From positions 204,762 to 268,761 of the forward strand of contig DIBR01000034.1 of the NCBI GenBank assembly GCA_002415025.1: a stretch of 64,000 bases of DNA, given 5' to 3'. The position numbers were made by a program, and so were the translations under genes. Position 1 is the stretch's first letter; every line of letters begins with the position of its first letter. The notes beneath the pieces were generated by a model. It did not search any database. It was not told the origin of the DNA and saw nothing but the letters and a program-made list of their open reading frames with translations. Positions 26,247 to 37,684 of this stretch are shown here, piece by piece. This stretch comes from Spongiibacteraceae bacterium UBA5047 (GTDB lineage: Bacteria > Pseudomonadota > Gammaproteobacteria > Pseudomonadales > Spongiibacteraceae).

Positions 26247-29200
26247 TTACTCAGGGCGCTGGCGCGTATTGGCCAGCAGCTGACCCAGGCTTGCCGCCTT
26301 GGGCTTAACCATCCAGAACTTGCTCGCGTAGTCCGAGAAATTGTCGAGTATCTCGGCGCCCCAGGCTGAACCTGTTTCCGCTACATGTTCCTGAATATTG
26401 GCACGCAGATGCGCCCGGTAGGCTTCCATCGATTCGGACGTAATTCGACAGATTTCCACCAACTCGCTGTTGTAGCGATCGACAAAGCGATGCTCCAGGT
26501 CGAGCACGTAAGCGAAGCCGCCGGTCATGCCCGCACCGAAGTTGACGCCAGTGCCACCCAATACCGTGATGTTGCCACCGGTCATATATTCGCAGCAGTG
26601 ATCGCCCGTACCCTCAACGACAGCGTGAGCGCCGGAGTTGCGCACACCAAAGCGCTCACCGGCGCGGCCACTGGCAAACAGTCTGCCGCCGGTGGCGCCA
26701 TAGAGGCAGGTGTTGCCGACGATGGCGGTGTCCTGCGAGGCAAAGCGACTGACTTTGGGCGGATAGATCACCAGCTTGCCGCCGGCCATGCCTTTGCCCA
26801 CATAGTCGTTGGCGTCGCCTTCCAGATACATATTCAGACCGCCCGCGTTCCACACACCAAAGCTCTGGCCCACCGTACCGGTAAGACGCAGGGTAATGGC
26901 GGCGTCACTCATGCCATCGTTGCCGTAGCGCTTGGCAATTTCGCCAGACAGACGCGCGCCGATGGAACGGTCGCAGTTGGTCACCCGAAATTCAAACTCA
27001 CCGCCGCGCTTGTTGTCGATGGCATCCAGCGTTGCGCGCACCATGGCTTCGGCCTTTTCGCCCTTATCAAAGGGCGCATTCACCGCGACCTGACAATATT
27101 CCGGCTGACTCTCGGCCTCCGGTGATTTGTACAACACCGGCGACAAATCAATCTGACCATGCTTGGTGGTCTTCCCCGCATGCTTCTCGAGCAAATCGGT
27201 ACGGCCAATCAGTTCGGACATACTGCGCAGACCGAGGCTTGCCAACAATTCGCGGGTTTCCATCGCCATAAAGGTGAAGAAATTCACCACCATGTCGACG
27301 GTGCCGATAAAGTGCTCATCGCGCAGGCGCGCATCCTGTGTCGCAACACCCGTAGCGCAGTTATTCAAATGGCAGATACGCAGGTATTTACAGCCGAGCG
27401 CCACCATCGGCGTGGTACCAAAGCCAAAACTTTCAGCGCCGAGAATAGCGGCCTTGATCACATCAAGCCCGGTTTTCAGACCGCCGTCAGTTTGTACTCT
27501 CACTTTGCCGCGCAAACCGTTGCCGCGCAGTGTCTGCTGGGCTTCGGAGAGGCCCAGCTCCCAAGGTGATCCGGCGTAGCGAATGGAGGTGATGGGACTC
27601 GCAGCAGTACCACCGTCGTATCCGGAGATGGTAATCAGGTCGGCATAGGCCTTGGCGACACCGGCAGCTATGGTGCCAACACCGGGTTCGGACACCAACT
27701 TCACTGACACCAGCGCATCCGGGTTCACCTGCTTGAGGTCAAAAATCAGCTGCGCCAGATCCTCTATCGAATAGATATCGTGGTGCGGCGGCGGCGAGAT
27801 CAGGGTTACGCCGGGCACGGAGTAACGCAGCCGCGCAATGAGTTCATTGACCTTGCCGCCAGGCAACTGGCCACCCTCACCGGGCTTGGCGCCCTGAGCA
27901 ACCTTGATCTGCAAGACTTCAGCATTCACCAGATAGTGCGGTGTAACACCAAAGCGGCCGGACGCCACCTGCTTGATTTTAGAGCTGCGCTCGGTGCCAT
28001 AGCGAGCGGGATCTTCTCCGCCCTCACCAGAGTTCGAGCGTCCGCCGAGACGGTTCATGGCTGCAGCCAATGCTTCGTGGGCCTCGGGGCTCAGGGCGCC
28101 CAGCGACATCCCGGCAGAATCAAAACGCGGCAGAATATTTTCAATCGGCTCGACTTCATCCAGCGGAATCGGCTCAACTGATTTCAGGTTCAGCAAGTCA
28201 CGCAATGTCGCGACCGGGCGCTCATTTACCATAGCGCTGTAGCGCTTCCACTTCTGGTAATCGCCAGACTGAACGGCGTCCTGTAGCCCTACGACCACAT
28301 CCGGGTTAAAGGCGTGGAACTCCTGCCCGTGAACAAACTTGAGTTGGCCACCGGGTGAAATAGGTTTGCGCGGAATCCAGGCGATGGTTGCCAACGCTTC
28401 CTGATCTTTTTGCAATTCTGCGAAATCAGCGCCCTGAATACGGCTGGCTGCGCCGCGAAAACACAGTTCTACAATGGCATCGTCGAGGCCGACAATCTCA
28501 AACAGTTGCGCACCGCGATAGGAGGCAATAGTCGAAATGCCCATTTTCGAGAGAATTTTCAGCAAGCCCTTGTTGATACCCTTGCGGTAAGCGGTATGGC
28601 ACTGGTTGGTATCACCCACCAACTCGCCGGTGCGCAGCATGTCGGTAATGACGCTGTAGGCCATATAGGGGTAGACCGCTGTCGCACCAAAACCAAACAG
28701 GCAAGCCAGCTGATGCGAATCACGAGCACTACCGGATTCCACCACAATATTGGCGTCGCAGCGCAGTCCTTGCTTGATCAGATGGTGGTGCACAGAACCG
28801 GTGGCCATTAACGAGTGAATGGACAACAGTCCGGGTTCTATACCGCGATCGCTCAGTAACAAAATGGTCTTGCCGCTGCGCACAGCGGCGGCGGCCTGTT
28901 CATTCAAGGCTTCAATGGCAGACTGCAGCGTACGCTCAGCGGGGTCGTAACAGAGATCAATGCGCGCAATCGCAAAGTTGTCGTCATTCAATTCGAGCAG
29001 ACGCTGAAATTTGTCTGGCGATAACACCGGGCTGGACAATATCAACCGCTCGGCGTGATCGGGCGTTTCTTCAAAAACGTTTTTCTCGCGACCCAGGCAG
29101 GTCTCCAGACTCATTACAATCGCTTCGCGCAGCGGGTCTATCGGCGGGTTGGTGACCTGGGCAAATTTCTGTCTGAAATAGTCGTACAAGGGACGCTGTT

Positions 29201-30692
29201 GATTCGACAACACGGCCATCGGGGTGTCATCACCCATGGAGCCGACCGCCTCGGCGCCAGCTTCTGCCAGCGGGCGCAGCACCTGCTCTCGCTCTTCGAA
29301 GCTTACCTGGAAGTACTTCTGAAAGGCTTTCAGCTGATCCTTGCCAACGAGATCAGGCACCAACGTGGTAGACAGCGTCGACTCCAGCCGGACGGCATTT
29401 TCCTTCAACCACTTTTTGTAGGGCTGCTGGGCTTTGAGCTGGGCGTCCACTTGCGGGGTGTGCATTACCTCGCCGGTTTCAGTATCAACCACCAATATCT
29501 GCCCGGGGCCGACACGGCCTTTGGCAATGACATCTTCAGGCTTGTAATCGTAGGTTCCGATTTCTGACGCCAGGGTAATAAAGCCGTCGGTGGTTGTGAC
29601 CCAGCGCGCCGGTCGCAAGCCGTTTCTGTCCAGCATACAAACAGCATAGCGGCCGTCGGTAAGAACAATGCCGGCAGGGCCATCCCAGGGCTCCATATGC
29701 ATGGAGTTGTACTCGTAGAATGCCTTCAGGTCGGCATCCATATGTTCCATATTCTGCCACGCGGGCGGCACCATCATCCGCACCGCACGGAACAAGGGCA
29801 TGCCGCCGGCGAGCAGCAGCTCCAGCATATTGTCCATGCTGGACGAATCTGAACCCTCGCGGTTTACCAACGGCGCAATGCTGTTGATGTCTGGCAGCAA
29901 GGGGCTGGAAAACTTGGCCGAGCGCGCTTCCGCCCAATTGCGGTTGCCGTCTATGGTGTTGATTTCACCGTTGTGCGCCAGCATTCTGAAGGGCTGGGCC
30001 AGCGGCCAGCGGGGCGCCGTGTTGGTGGAGAAGCGCTGGTGAAACACGCAGATGGCCGTTTCCAGACGGGCGTCACCCAAATCCGGATAAAACTTCGGCA
30101 GGTCGACGGGCATCATCAACCCTTTGTACGACAGCACGGAGGCCGACAGGCTACAAATGTAAAAATCGGCATCGGCCCGCAACGCATTTTCAACCCGGCG
30201 GCGCACTACGTAGAGCTTGGTGCACAATTCCTGTTCGGTTGCAGCGTCGCTATTAATAAAAACCTGTTCAATACGCGGCAGACTGGCGATGGCAATTTCG
30301 CCACAAACCGACGAGTCGTGCGGCACTTCACGCCAACCCATGCACTCCAGGCCCTGAGCCTTGAGCTCCGCTTCAAAAGCGCTACGCGCAGCCGCTGCGC
30401 GGTCAGCATCGACGCTGAGAAATATCTGGCCAATACCATAAATGGCCGACAATTCACGGGAAAACTGCTCTTTTGCCAGTGTGCGCAGAAAGCCGTCGGG
30501 CTTTTTCATCAACAGACCACAACCGTCGCCAGTTTTGCCGTCTGCAGCAATACCCCCACGGTGTGTCATGCAGGTCAGGGACTCGATGGCGGTCTGCAAC
30601 AGTTTGTGGCTGGCGTCGCCCTGCATATGGGCAATCAGGCCGAAGCCACAGTTGTCACGCACGTCTTCAGGTCTGTACAGGCCTGTACTCAT
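26247..30692 (-). CDS. gltB: Glutamate synthase large subunit GltB
   Basis: 1481 residues. Glutamine amidotransferase and FMN synthase subunit that makes two glutamates from glutamine and 2-oxoglutarate. A 14-residue propeptide precedes the catalytic Cys15 ([12 protein letters not shown]). The order is class II amidotransferase (15-430), central domain, FMN-binding domain with 3Fe-4S cysteines near residue 1100 ([14 protein letters not shown]), and C-terminal glycine-rich beta-helix ([18 protein letters not shown]). Full length, intact. A perfect palindrome at 30751-30770 lies in its upstream region. Confidence 0.97.
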   Translation of the reverse strand: MSTGLYRPEDVRDNCGFGLIAHMQGDASHKLLQTAIESLTCMTHRGGIAADGKTGDGCGLLMKKPDGFLRTLAKEQFSRELSAIYGIGQIFLSVDADRAAAARSAFEAELKAQGLECMGWREVPHDSSVCGEIAIASLPRIEQVFINSDAATEQELCTKLYVVRRRVENALRADADFYICSLSASVLSYKGLMMPVDLPKFYPDLGDARLETAICVFHQRFSTNTAPRWPLAQPFRMLAHNGEINTIDGNRNWAEARSAKFSSPLLPDINSIAPLVNREGSDSSSMDNMLELLLAGGMPLFRAVRMMVPPAWQNMEHMDADLKAFYEYNSMHMEPWDGPAGIVLTDGRYAVCMLDRNGLRPARWVTTTDGFITLASEIGTYDYKPEDVIAKGRVGPGQILVVDTETGEVMHTPQVDAQLKAQQPYKKWLKENAVRLESTLSTTLVPDLVGKDQLKAFQKYFQVSFEEREQVLRPLAEAGAEAVGSMGDDTPMAVLSNQQRPLYDYFRQKFAQVTNPPIDPLREAIVMSLETCLGREKNVFEETPDHAERLILSSPVLSPDKFQRLLELNDDNFAIARIDLCYDPAERTLQSAIEALNEQAAAAVRSGKTILLLSDRGIEPGLLSIHSLMATGSVHHHLIKQGLRCDANIVVESGSARDSHQLACLFGFGATAVYPYMAYSVITDMLRTGELVGDTNQCHTAYRKGINKGLLKILSKMGISTIASYRGAQLFEIVGLDDAIVELCFRGAASRIQGADFAELQKDQEALATIAWIPRKPISPGGQLKFVHGQEFHAFNPDVVVGLQDAVQSGDYQKWKRYSAMVNERPVATLRDLLNLKSVEPIPLDEVEPIENILPRFDSAGMSLGALSPEAHEALAAAMNRLGGRSNSGEGGEDPARYGTERSSKIKQVASGRFGVTPHYLVNAEVLQIKVAQGAKPGEGGQLPGGKVNELIARLRYSVPGVTLISPPPHHDIYSIEDLAQLIFDLKQVNPDALVSVKLVSEPGVGTIAAGVAKAYADLITISGYDGGTAASPITSIRYAGSPWELGLSEAQQTLRGNGLRGKVRVQTDGGLKTGLDVIKAAILGAESFGFGTTPMVALGCKYLRICHLNNCATGVATQDARLRDEHFIGTVDMVVNFFTFMAMETRELLASLGLRSMSELIGRTDLLEKHAGKTTKHGQIDLSPVLYKSPEAESQPEYCQVAVNAPFDKGEKAEAMVRATLDAIDNKRGGEFEFRVTNCDRSIGARLSGEIAKRYGNDGMSDAAITLRLTGTVGQSFGVWNAGGLNMYLEGDANDYVGKGMAGGKLVIYPPKVSRFASQDTAIVGNTCLYGATGGRLFASGRAGERFGVRNSGAHAVVEGTGDHCCEYMTGGNITVLGGTGVNFGAGMTGGFAYVLDLEHRFVDRYNSELVEICRITSESMEAYRAHLRANIQEHVAETGSAWGAEILDNFSDYASKFWMVKPKAASLGQLLANTRQRPE

Positions 30693-30750
30693 AAATCGAC
30701 TCTCGCAAAAAAACTTAGAAAATCAGAAAGATAGCTATTGTAATCGCGAA

Positions 30751-30770
30751 CCGGTGACAGCGTTCACCGG
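30751..30770. repeat. Palindrome upstream of gltB
   Basis: CCGGTGA (30751-30757), six bases, TCACCGG (30764-30770), 59-78 bp before the gltB start. On the minus strand a TACAAT-like -10 follows about 10 bp downstream, so the palindrome would occupy the -35 region of a gltB promoter. A-tracts flank it on the wrong side for a minus-strand terminator. The regulator is unknown. Confidence 0.4.
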
Positions 30771-30901
30771 AAAAAAGGAGAGACATTCTACACGCAAGCC
30801 GCAGACGCGACAAATCCAGCGCTGAAATACGCACTATAAGCTACTGAAAACTATAAATTTCCTGTAAAAACAGCCGCTTAAATCCAGCGCACTCGAGCCG
30901 C

Positions 30902-31978
30902 CTAGCCGCGACAACCCGCCAATGCCCGCTCGATTGCCCCGGAACTGGCCTCGCTACTGACCACTGCTTCGCCGATCGCTTTCAGCAACACCAGACGAAG
31001 ACTGCCATCCACGACCTTTTTATCCCGTGCCATCAAGGACATAAACTGCTGGCAGTCCATCTCGGCGGGCGGCTGAAGGGGCAATCCGGCTTGCGCGAGC
31101 AGGTTCGCAAATTCATCAACTTCCTGGGTTTGAATCCAGCCCAGTTCAACCGACAGGCGCCCGGCAATCACCATGCCCGCCGCTACAGCCTCACCATGCA
31201 ACCAGCTGCCATAACCCGTTGCGGTCTCGATTGCGTGACCAAAGGTGTGTCCGAAATTCAACAGCGCGCGCCGACCGGCCTCGCGCTCATCCTCGGCGAC
31301 CACGCGCGCCTTGTTCTCGCAGGAGCGCAGTATCGCCTCGGCCAGAACGTCCTGATCACGCTCCAGCAGGGCCTGCCAGTTCAGTTTCAGCCACTCGTAA
31401 AACGGCTTGTCGACGATAAGACCATACTTGATCACTTCTGCCAAACCGGCTGCAAACTCCCTCTGTGGCAGCGATGCCAGGGTGTTCGTGTCTATGACCA
31501 CACACCGGGGCTGATAAAAGGCACCGATCATGTTTTTACCCAAGGGGTGATTAACACCGGTCTTGCCGCCCACGGACGAATCAACCATCGCCAACAGCGT
31601 TGTAGGAATCTGTATAAAGGCCACTCCGCGCTGGTAGCAGGCTGCCGCGAAACCCGTCATATCGCCAACAACGCCTCCGCCCAGAGCAATCAGGGTAGTT
31701 GTCCGATTGTGGCCATCGCCGAGCAGGCGATCAAAAACATCCCCCAATTGCTCCAGCGTTTTGTGTTGCTCGCCATCAGGCAGGCTGACAACGGACACCT
31801 GGCGGCCCTCAAGACGTGGCAGCACGGCATCAAGATACATCGGACCCACGGTCACATTGGTGACGACACACACCTGCCGGCCGGCGATATGCTCAACCCA
31901 GGAGTCGGATTGAATGAGCTCGGGGGCAATGGTAATAGGATAACTGCGATCGCCAAGATCGACGGAGAGTGAACGCAT
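30902..31978 (-). CDS. aroB: 3-dehydroquinate synthase AroB
   Basis: 358 residues from ATG 31978; the in-frame start at 32002 adds eight unconserved residues. NAD- and metal-dependent cyclisation of DAHP to 3-dehydroquinate, step 2 of the shikimate pathway. NAD-binding [13 protein letters not shown] (about 99-111), metal-site [16 protein letters not shown] (about 140-155) and HTFGHAIE (about 242-249). Follows aroK by about 70 bp. The DamX-like gene that pseudomonads carry after aroB is absent; only 209 bp separate it from gltB. Confidence 0.96.
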   Translation of the reverse strand: MRSLSVDLGDRSYPITIAPELIQSDSWVEHIAGRQVCVVTNVTVGPMYLDAVLPRLEGRQVSVVSLPDGEQHKTLEQLGDVFDRLLGDGHNRTTTLIALGGGVVGDMTGFAAACYQRGVAFIQIPTTLLAMVDSSVGGKTGVNHPLGKNMIGAFYQPRCVVIDTNTLASLPQREFAAGLAEVIKYGLIVDKPFYEWLKLNWQALLERDQDVLAEAILRSCENKARVVAEDEREAGRRALLNFGHTFGHAIETATGYGSWLHGEAVAAGMVIAGRLSVELGWIQTQEVDEFANLLAQAGLPLQPPAEMDCQQFMSLMARDKKVVDGSLRLVLLKAIGEAVVSSEASSGAIERALAGCRG

Positions 31979-32047
31979 CGGGACTCTTCTGGTTGGGAAC
32001 AAAGGCTATTGTAGCGTCAGAGGCAGGCGACTGTGAATTCAGAACTG

Positions 32048-32560
32048 TCAGCCATCACCCAGCAAGCGCTTAAGCTCGTTGACCACTGCACGCGGGCCAC
32101 GACCGTCGGTATCAACAATGATATTGGCGAGCTCGCGGTAAAGCGGGTCCCGTTTTTCCATCAGTTCACCCAGCACCTTGCGGGGATTGGTATTTTGCAG
32201 CAGCGGTCTCTTCTTATCCTTGGCGGTGCGCTTGACCTGCTCTTTAACAGAGGCATGGAGATACACCACCGTACCTCGTCGCATCAACTCAAAATTTTCC
32301 GCCCGACCAACAATGCCGCCACCCGTAGAGACCAACACGCCGGTCAGTTGTGACAGCTCGTCGAGCATGGCCGTTTCACGTTCGCGAAACCCTGCCTCCC
32401 CTTCCTTATCGAAAATCCACGGAATATCAACGCCGCTGCGCTCCTCGATTTCCCGGTCGGCATCACGGAACTCAAGACCAAGTTCCTGCGCCAACAGGCG
32501 CCCGATAGTGCTCTTGCCGGCCCCCATGGGGCCGACCAGAAACACAAGTTGATGAGTCAT
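32048..32560 (-). CDS. aroK: Shikimate kinase AroK
   Basis: 170 residues. ATP-dependent phosphorylation of shikimate. Walker A GPMGAGKS (10-17), substrate-binding [11 protein letters not shown] (about 33-43) and [10 protein letters not shown] (about 80-89). It starts 5 bp after pilQ, within the pilMNOPQ-aroK-aroB run typical of gammaproteobacteria with type IV pili. Length is normal. Confidence 0.96.
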   Translation of the reverse strand: MTHQLVFLVGPMGAGKSTIGRLLAQELGLEFRDADREIEERSGVDIPWIFDKEGEAGFRERETAMLDELSQLTGVLVSTGGGIVGRAENFELMRRGTVVYLHASVKEQVKRTAKDKKRPLLQNTNPRKVLGELMEKRDPLYRELANIIVDTDGRGPRAVVNELKRLLGDG

Positions 32561-32565
32561 AAGGT

Positions 32566-34713
32566 TTATTCGACGAGAGTATCCGCCAAAATGCGGGGAG
32601 TAATAAATATCAGCAACTCGGATTTATCTTTTTCCACCTGCGTTCGACGGAATAGCCGACCGATATAGGGCAGATCACCAAAGAACGGTACTTTGGTCGT
32701 CGATTCAACATCAACGGTCTCATAGACACCACCCAGCACTACAGTCTCTCCATTTCCGACTAACACTTTGGTTTTCAATTCCGTAGTGTCGATAGTAGGA
32801 ATTTGCCCGCCCAGACCCGTGGCGATAACCAGCTGACCCACTGTGTCCTGGTTAATCAGCAGATCAAGCAAAATGCGATCGTCCGGGGTGATGATTGGCG
32901 TTACATCCAGACTCAACACTGCTTCTTTAAAGGTGATAGTCGTTTCACCATTGGCAGAAGACTGAGGGTAAGGTATCTCCGTGCCTGCCTTTATGATTGC
33001 CGGCTCTTTATCACCGGTTATCACTTTTGGCTGCGATACAATTTCTCCGCGCCCTTTTGACTCAAGTGCGGACAATTCCAGATTCAGGAACACTTCCGGC
33101 CCAATATACCCGAGAGCAAACGACCCCGACGCCCCAGCGACACCCAAATCAGAAATCATGCCGGGAATAACTTCAAATGAGTTATCGCCATTATTGGCAG
33201 CTTCGATAAGGTTATTAGTCGATTCGTTGTTTTGCTCAATCGATGCGTTCGCCGACAAGATTCTATCTGAACTTGGGTTTATGTATGATCCACCCCAACG
33301 CACACCCAGACTTTTATCAAAATCAGAGTTTGCCCGTACTATGCGCGCCTCAATCTGAACCTGCCGAATCGGAACGTCAATTTGTTTTATGAGGCGACGT
33401 ATCTCCTCCAGCTTTGCATTGGTTTCGGTGATTAATAGCGAATTTGTACGCGACTCCAATACAACCCGCCCGCGCTCACTCAGTATATCATCTGCACCAT
33501 CAGCGGCCGCCCCAGTTTGAGGGCCCGACCGCCGTACAAACAGCACCATCAAGTCTCTGGCGTCTGCGTAACGGATACGAATAAACTCACTACGCAACGG
33601 CGCAAGTTCCTGCACCTGCTTCTGAGCCTCAATTTCCTGTCTCTCGCGCTCGGCTATCTCAGCCGCCGGTGCCACCATCAAGACATTGCCAACCAGGCGT
33701 TTATCCAGACCTTTGGTCTTCAGCACCAGCTCCAGCGCCTGATCCCAAGGCACGTTTTTCAGGCGCAGGGTGATATTCCCGCTCACCGTATCACTTGCCA
33801 CAAGGTTCAATTCGGTAAAATCGGCAATCAGCTGAAGTACGGCCCGCACTTCAATATCCTGAAAATTCAGCGACAGTTTTTCGCCGACATAGGCAAATTC
33901 CTTGCGACGCTCTTCAACTTCAGCCTGGCTCAGCGGCTTTACGCTGACCACATACTGGTTGTCCGTTTGATAGGCCAGATAGTCATAGTCACCGGCGGAC
34001 TTGATTTCAAAGCGGGTACCCGTGCGGTCGGCGATGGCATCAACCGCTTGCACCGGCGTAGCGAAGTCGCCAACATCGTAGCGCCGACGCAGATTCTCCG
34101 GCAGCGACACATCCGCGAACTGAACATAAACCTTCGCACCCTGCTCATAAACATTGATATCAGCCTTGGGGTCTTTCAGACTGAGAATCAACATGCCTTC
34201 GCCGTTCTCACCGCGCTTGAAATCCATGTCGGTGATGCGATTGCCCGCTACCGTTTCAACTTTCTGCGAGGGGCTGGACACCTGCTGGATCGTGCTGGCG
34301 GTTTTCTTCAAATAATCCGATGAAACCTGACCAACCTCCACAATGAGATCATTCCCGTCTACACGGGTCAGGTACGGAACCAATTCAAGCAGGTTAAGCA
34401 CCAGTCTGGTGCGACCATTACCCTCAAGCACCACAGCGCTGCTGGCGTTACCATAGGCCAGCGGAAATTTTTTCTGCTGCAGGGCGCTGCTAACGCCAGG
34501 CAAATCAAGTGCGATGCGCGCCGGCTTTTCAATTGTGTAACCCTTGGGTTCGGGAGGCGCGCTATCGAAACTGAGCCGCGCTTCAAATCGTCCGCCTTCA
34601 AGAGACGAGAACTGCACATCTTTTAATTCTGCAGCCAGAGCTGTCGGGCAGAGAATCACGCAGGCCACCCATAGCAGGTACCGCTGTAGATTACGTGGCT
34701 TCAAGGTATTCAT
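32566..34713 (-). CDS. pilQ: Type IV pilus secretin PilQ
   Basis: 715 residues. Outer-membrane ring through which the type IV pilus exits. Signal peptide 1-28 (ending TALAAE), one or two AMIN domains (about 30-250) that bind peptidoglycan, N-domains (about 290-440, including FVRRSG), then the secretin barrel (about 465-710) with VVLGGVYE and PYIGRLFRR near the C-terminus. It begins 15 bp after pilP with GGAGA upstream. Intact and of usual length, so the pilus exit channel should be functional. Confidence 0.96.
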   Translation of the reverse strand: MNTLKPRNLQRYLLWVACVILCPTALAAELKDVQFSSLEGGRFEARLSFDSAPPEPKGYTIEKPARIALDLPGVSSALQQKKFPLAYGNASSAVVLEGNGRTRLVLNLLELVPYLTRVDGNDLIVEVGQVSSDYLKKTASTIQQVSSPSQKVETVAGNRITDMDFKRGENGEGMLILSLKDPKADINVYEQGAKVYVQFADVSLPENLRRRYDVGDFATPVQAVDAIADRTGTRFEIKSAGDYDYLAYQTDNQYVVSVKPLSQAEVEERRKEFAYVGEKLSLNFQDIEVRAVLQLIADFTELNLVASDTVSGNITLRLKNVPWDQALELVLKTKGLDKRLVGNVLMVAPAAEIAERERQEIEAQKQVQELAPLRSEFIRIRYADARDLMVLFVRRSGPQTGAAADGADDILSERGRVVLESRTNSLLITETNAKLEEIRRLIKQIDVPIRQVQIEARIVRANSDFDKSLGVRWGGSYINPSSDRILSANASIEQNNESTNNLIEAANNGDNSFEVIPGMISDLGVAGASGSFALGYIGPEVFLNLELSALESKGRGEIVSQPKVITGDKEPAIIKAGTEIPYPQSSANGETTITFKEAVLSLDVTPIITPDDRILLDLLINQDTVGQLVIATGLGGQIPTIDTTELKTKVLVGNGETVVLGGVYETVDVESTTKVPFFGDLPYIGRLFRRTQVEKDKSELLIFITPRILADTLVE

Positions 34714-34728
34714 GACATCTCCACTTAC

Positions 34729-35271
34729 TTAACCGTCACTTGTTTTTATTTCGAGCGTTCGTGGCCGTTCAACCCAGCCCTCAGCGCCATCTGACACAAT
34801 TTCGATAATTACGATATGGTTTTCATTGGACTCAATAATTCTCCCGTGATTGCGCCCGAGAAAATTCCCGCGGCGAACACGGTGCACACTATTCTCGCTA
34901 TCGCGAATCAGCGCCCAACGCACACCATCGATCTCCAGTGATCCCACCATCCGCATCGAATCCAGACTGAATTGCTCCAGATATTCCTGCTTGCGATTAA
35001 AGTCCGGCTTAACCGATGCGGAACCCGACAACCGCGCCACCTGCTTGGCCTCTACCGGCCGCACAAAAGGGCTGCGCAAACCCGATGCGCTATAGTTAAA
35101 GGCCTTGTAAGCTTTAAAGGGCGGGATTGGCGGAATCTGGCCGACTGGGCGTGCCTTGGTTTCATCCATAAACAGGTCGATATCCCGATAAGCGGAGCCA
35201 CCGCCACAAGCACTGAGAAATATGCTGGCGGCTATAACCACTGTGAGCTTATTAACGACTGACAACATCAT
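34729..35271 (-). CDS. pilP: Type IV pilus inner-membrane lipoprotein PilP
   Basis: 180 residues. The lipobox FLSACGGG marks a lipoprotein. PilP links the PilMNO platform to the PilQ secretin; the C-terminal beta domain (about 100-175, VDGVRWALIRDSENSVHRV and RGNFLGRNHGRI) binds PilQ. The start overlaps the pilO stop as ATGA, and the next codon is also ATG. Confidence 0.95.
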   Translation of the reverse strand: MMLSVVNKLTVVIAASIFLSACGGGSAYRDIDLFMDETKARPVGQIPPIPPFKAYKAFNYSASGLRSPFVRPVEAKQVARLSGSASVKPDFNRKQEYLEQFSLDSMRMVGSLEIDGVRWALIRDSENSVHRVRRGNFLGRNHGRIIESNENHIVIIEIVSDGAEGWVERPRTLEIKTSDG

Positions 35272-35882
35272 CCGGCCTCCGGATCGCGATAGCGATAGGT
35301 TTTAGCCGTGATGGACATGCTCAGGTCAATGCCACCCTTGGTATTACTAATCGAAAAGTCATGCAGCGTCACAATCCGGGGCAAACCGGCGATGCCACTC
35401 ACAAAGGCCGCCAGATCATGATACGGGCCTTTTACCTCGATACTGATCGGGAGTTCTACGTAAAACTCCTTTTTGACTTCCGGTTGCAATTTAATCGAGC
35501 TGATCTCCAGACCGTTGGAAACGCCCTCCTCGGTGATATCTTCCAGCAAGCCCGGCACCTCGGTATCCGTCGGCAACTGACTGAGCAACGCACCGAAGGT
35601 TTCCTCCATTTCAATCATCTGCTTGCGATAGGCCGCCAGATTCGCCGCTTTAAAGGCTTTACGCTTGTAATCTTCCCGTAGCGTCTGTTCCGTTGCGGTT
35701 ACTGTTGCCAGCTTCTCCCGCAGGGGCGAAATATCATAGATAAAACCGGCTACCAGGCAGCCGATTAACACGATGGCCCAGAGAATGGATTTGGCGAGAA
35801 TCGGCCAGGTACCAATTGCCTCAAGATCCAGATTATTAATATCCAGCTCTTGCAGGTCTTTTAACGCATCCTGAAAAGCCAC
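35268..35882 (-). CDS. pilO: Type IV pilus assembly protein PilO
   Basis: 204 residues, GTG start with AAGGAG upstream, 2 bp after pilN. One membrane helix (about 29-48), a coiled coil (about 50-100) and a ferredoxin-like periplasmic domain (about 105-200, with PYHDLAAFVSGIAGLPRIV). Pairs with PilN to align the pilus machine. It overlaps pilP by 4 nt. Confidence 0.95.
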   Translation of the reverse strand: MAFQDALKDLQELDINNLDLEAIGTWPILAKSILWAIVLIGCLVAGFIYDISPLREKLATVTATEQTLREDYKRKAFKAANLAAYRKQMIEMEETFGALLSQLPTDTEVPGLLEDITEEGVSNGLEISSIKLQPEVKKEFYVELPISIEVKGPYHDLAAFVSGIAGLPRIVTLHDFSISNTKGGIDLSMSITAKTYRYRDPEAG

Positions 35883-35884
35883 GG

Positions 35885-36444
35885 CTATTTCTCCTTATCC
35901 TCGTCCGGCGTAGTGATCTTGAAGGAAAGCTCGAAATTACTGCCCTGCTCACCAAAGTCCGGCGCTGCGCTAACCGAGGTCAAATTCGGCTCGGTAAACC
36001 ATTGCGAGCTGTCGAGCCGCCGCATCAAACTGGAAACACGATTATTGGACTCAGCCTTGCCTTTTACCTGCACAAGTTTGTCGTTGCGCGTCATCGACTG
36101 AAAGAAAGCGCCGTCCGGCAAGGTTCTTACCGTTTCATCAAAGATCCTGACAATAACCGGCCGAGTACCCTGCAAACCCTGGATAATCTCCATGCGCTCC
36201 AGCAGCTCAGCCCGACGTTTTTCCAGCTCACTTATCTCTTTCACTTGCCGGTCCAGCTCGGCGATGTGCTGCTTCAGGTAATCATTGCGACCATTCTGGT
36301 GTGCCACCTGCGCGGAAACATAGCGATCAGCCAGCAGCACTATCAAGCCACCCAAAATGGCCATACCTGCCAGCACGACCAGAAACTGCCTCTGCAGCGC
36401 GGCGCGTCGCTCCGCCCGCCAGGGAAGTAGGTTGATCTGCGCCA

Positions 36445-36445
<1 letters not shown>
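35885..36445 (-). CDS. pilN: Type IV pilus assembly protein PilN
   Basis: 186 residues. The N-terminal cytoplasmic motif INLLPWRAERR (4-14) is the known docking peptide for PilM; a membrane helix (about 21-41), a coiled coil (about 45-75) and a periplasmic domain follow. The start codon shares one base with the pilM stop (TAATG), indicating coupled translation. Confidence 0.95.
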
Positions 36446-37539
<1,094 letters not shown>

Positions 37540-37552
37540 TTAGAACACACTT

Positions 37553-37603
37553 TTTATAATTAGATTAAATACCAGAGAACCCATTTTCGCAAATAGTTAT
37601 AAT
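37553..37603. promoter_or_regulatory. Divergent pilM / ponA promoter region
   Basis: The 172-bp gap holds a perfect TATAAT at 37598-37603 on the plus strand (toward ponA) and TATAAA at 37553-37558 on the minus strand (toward pilM). No good -35 boxes accompany either, so activator dependence or another sigma factor is possible. Confidence 0.4.
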
Positions 37604-37684
37604 GATATTTGAGTAGAGCGGGTCTCATTTCGTTAATATAAGCAGCGATTCGCGCATTATCAGGCACCCCCCAACAGGATTAGA

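Noticed and set aside
31091..31972. 293-codon plus-strand frame opposite aroB
   Set aside because: Antisense shadow of aroB with no recognisable product.
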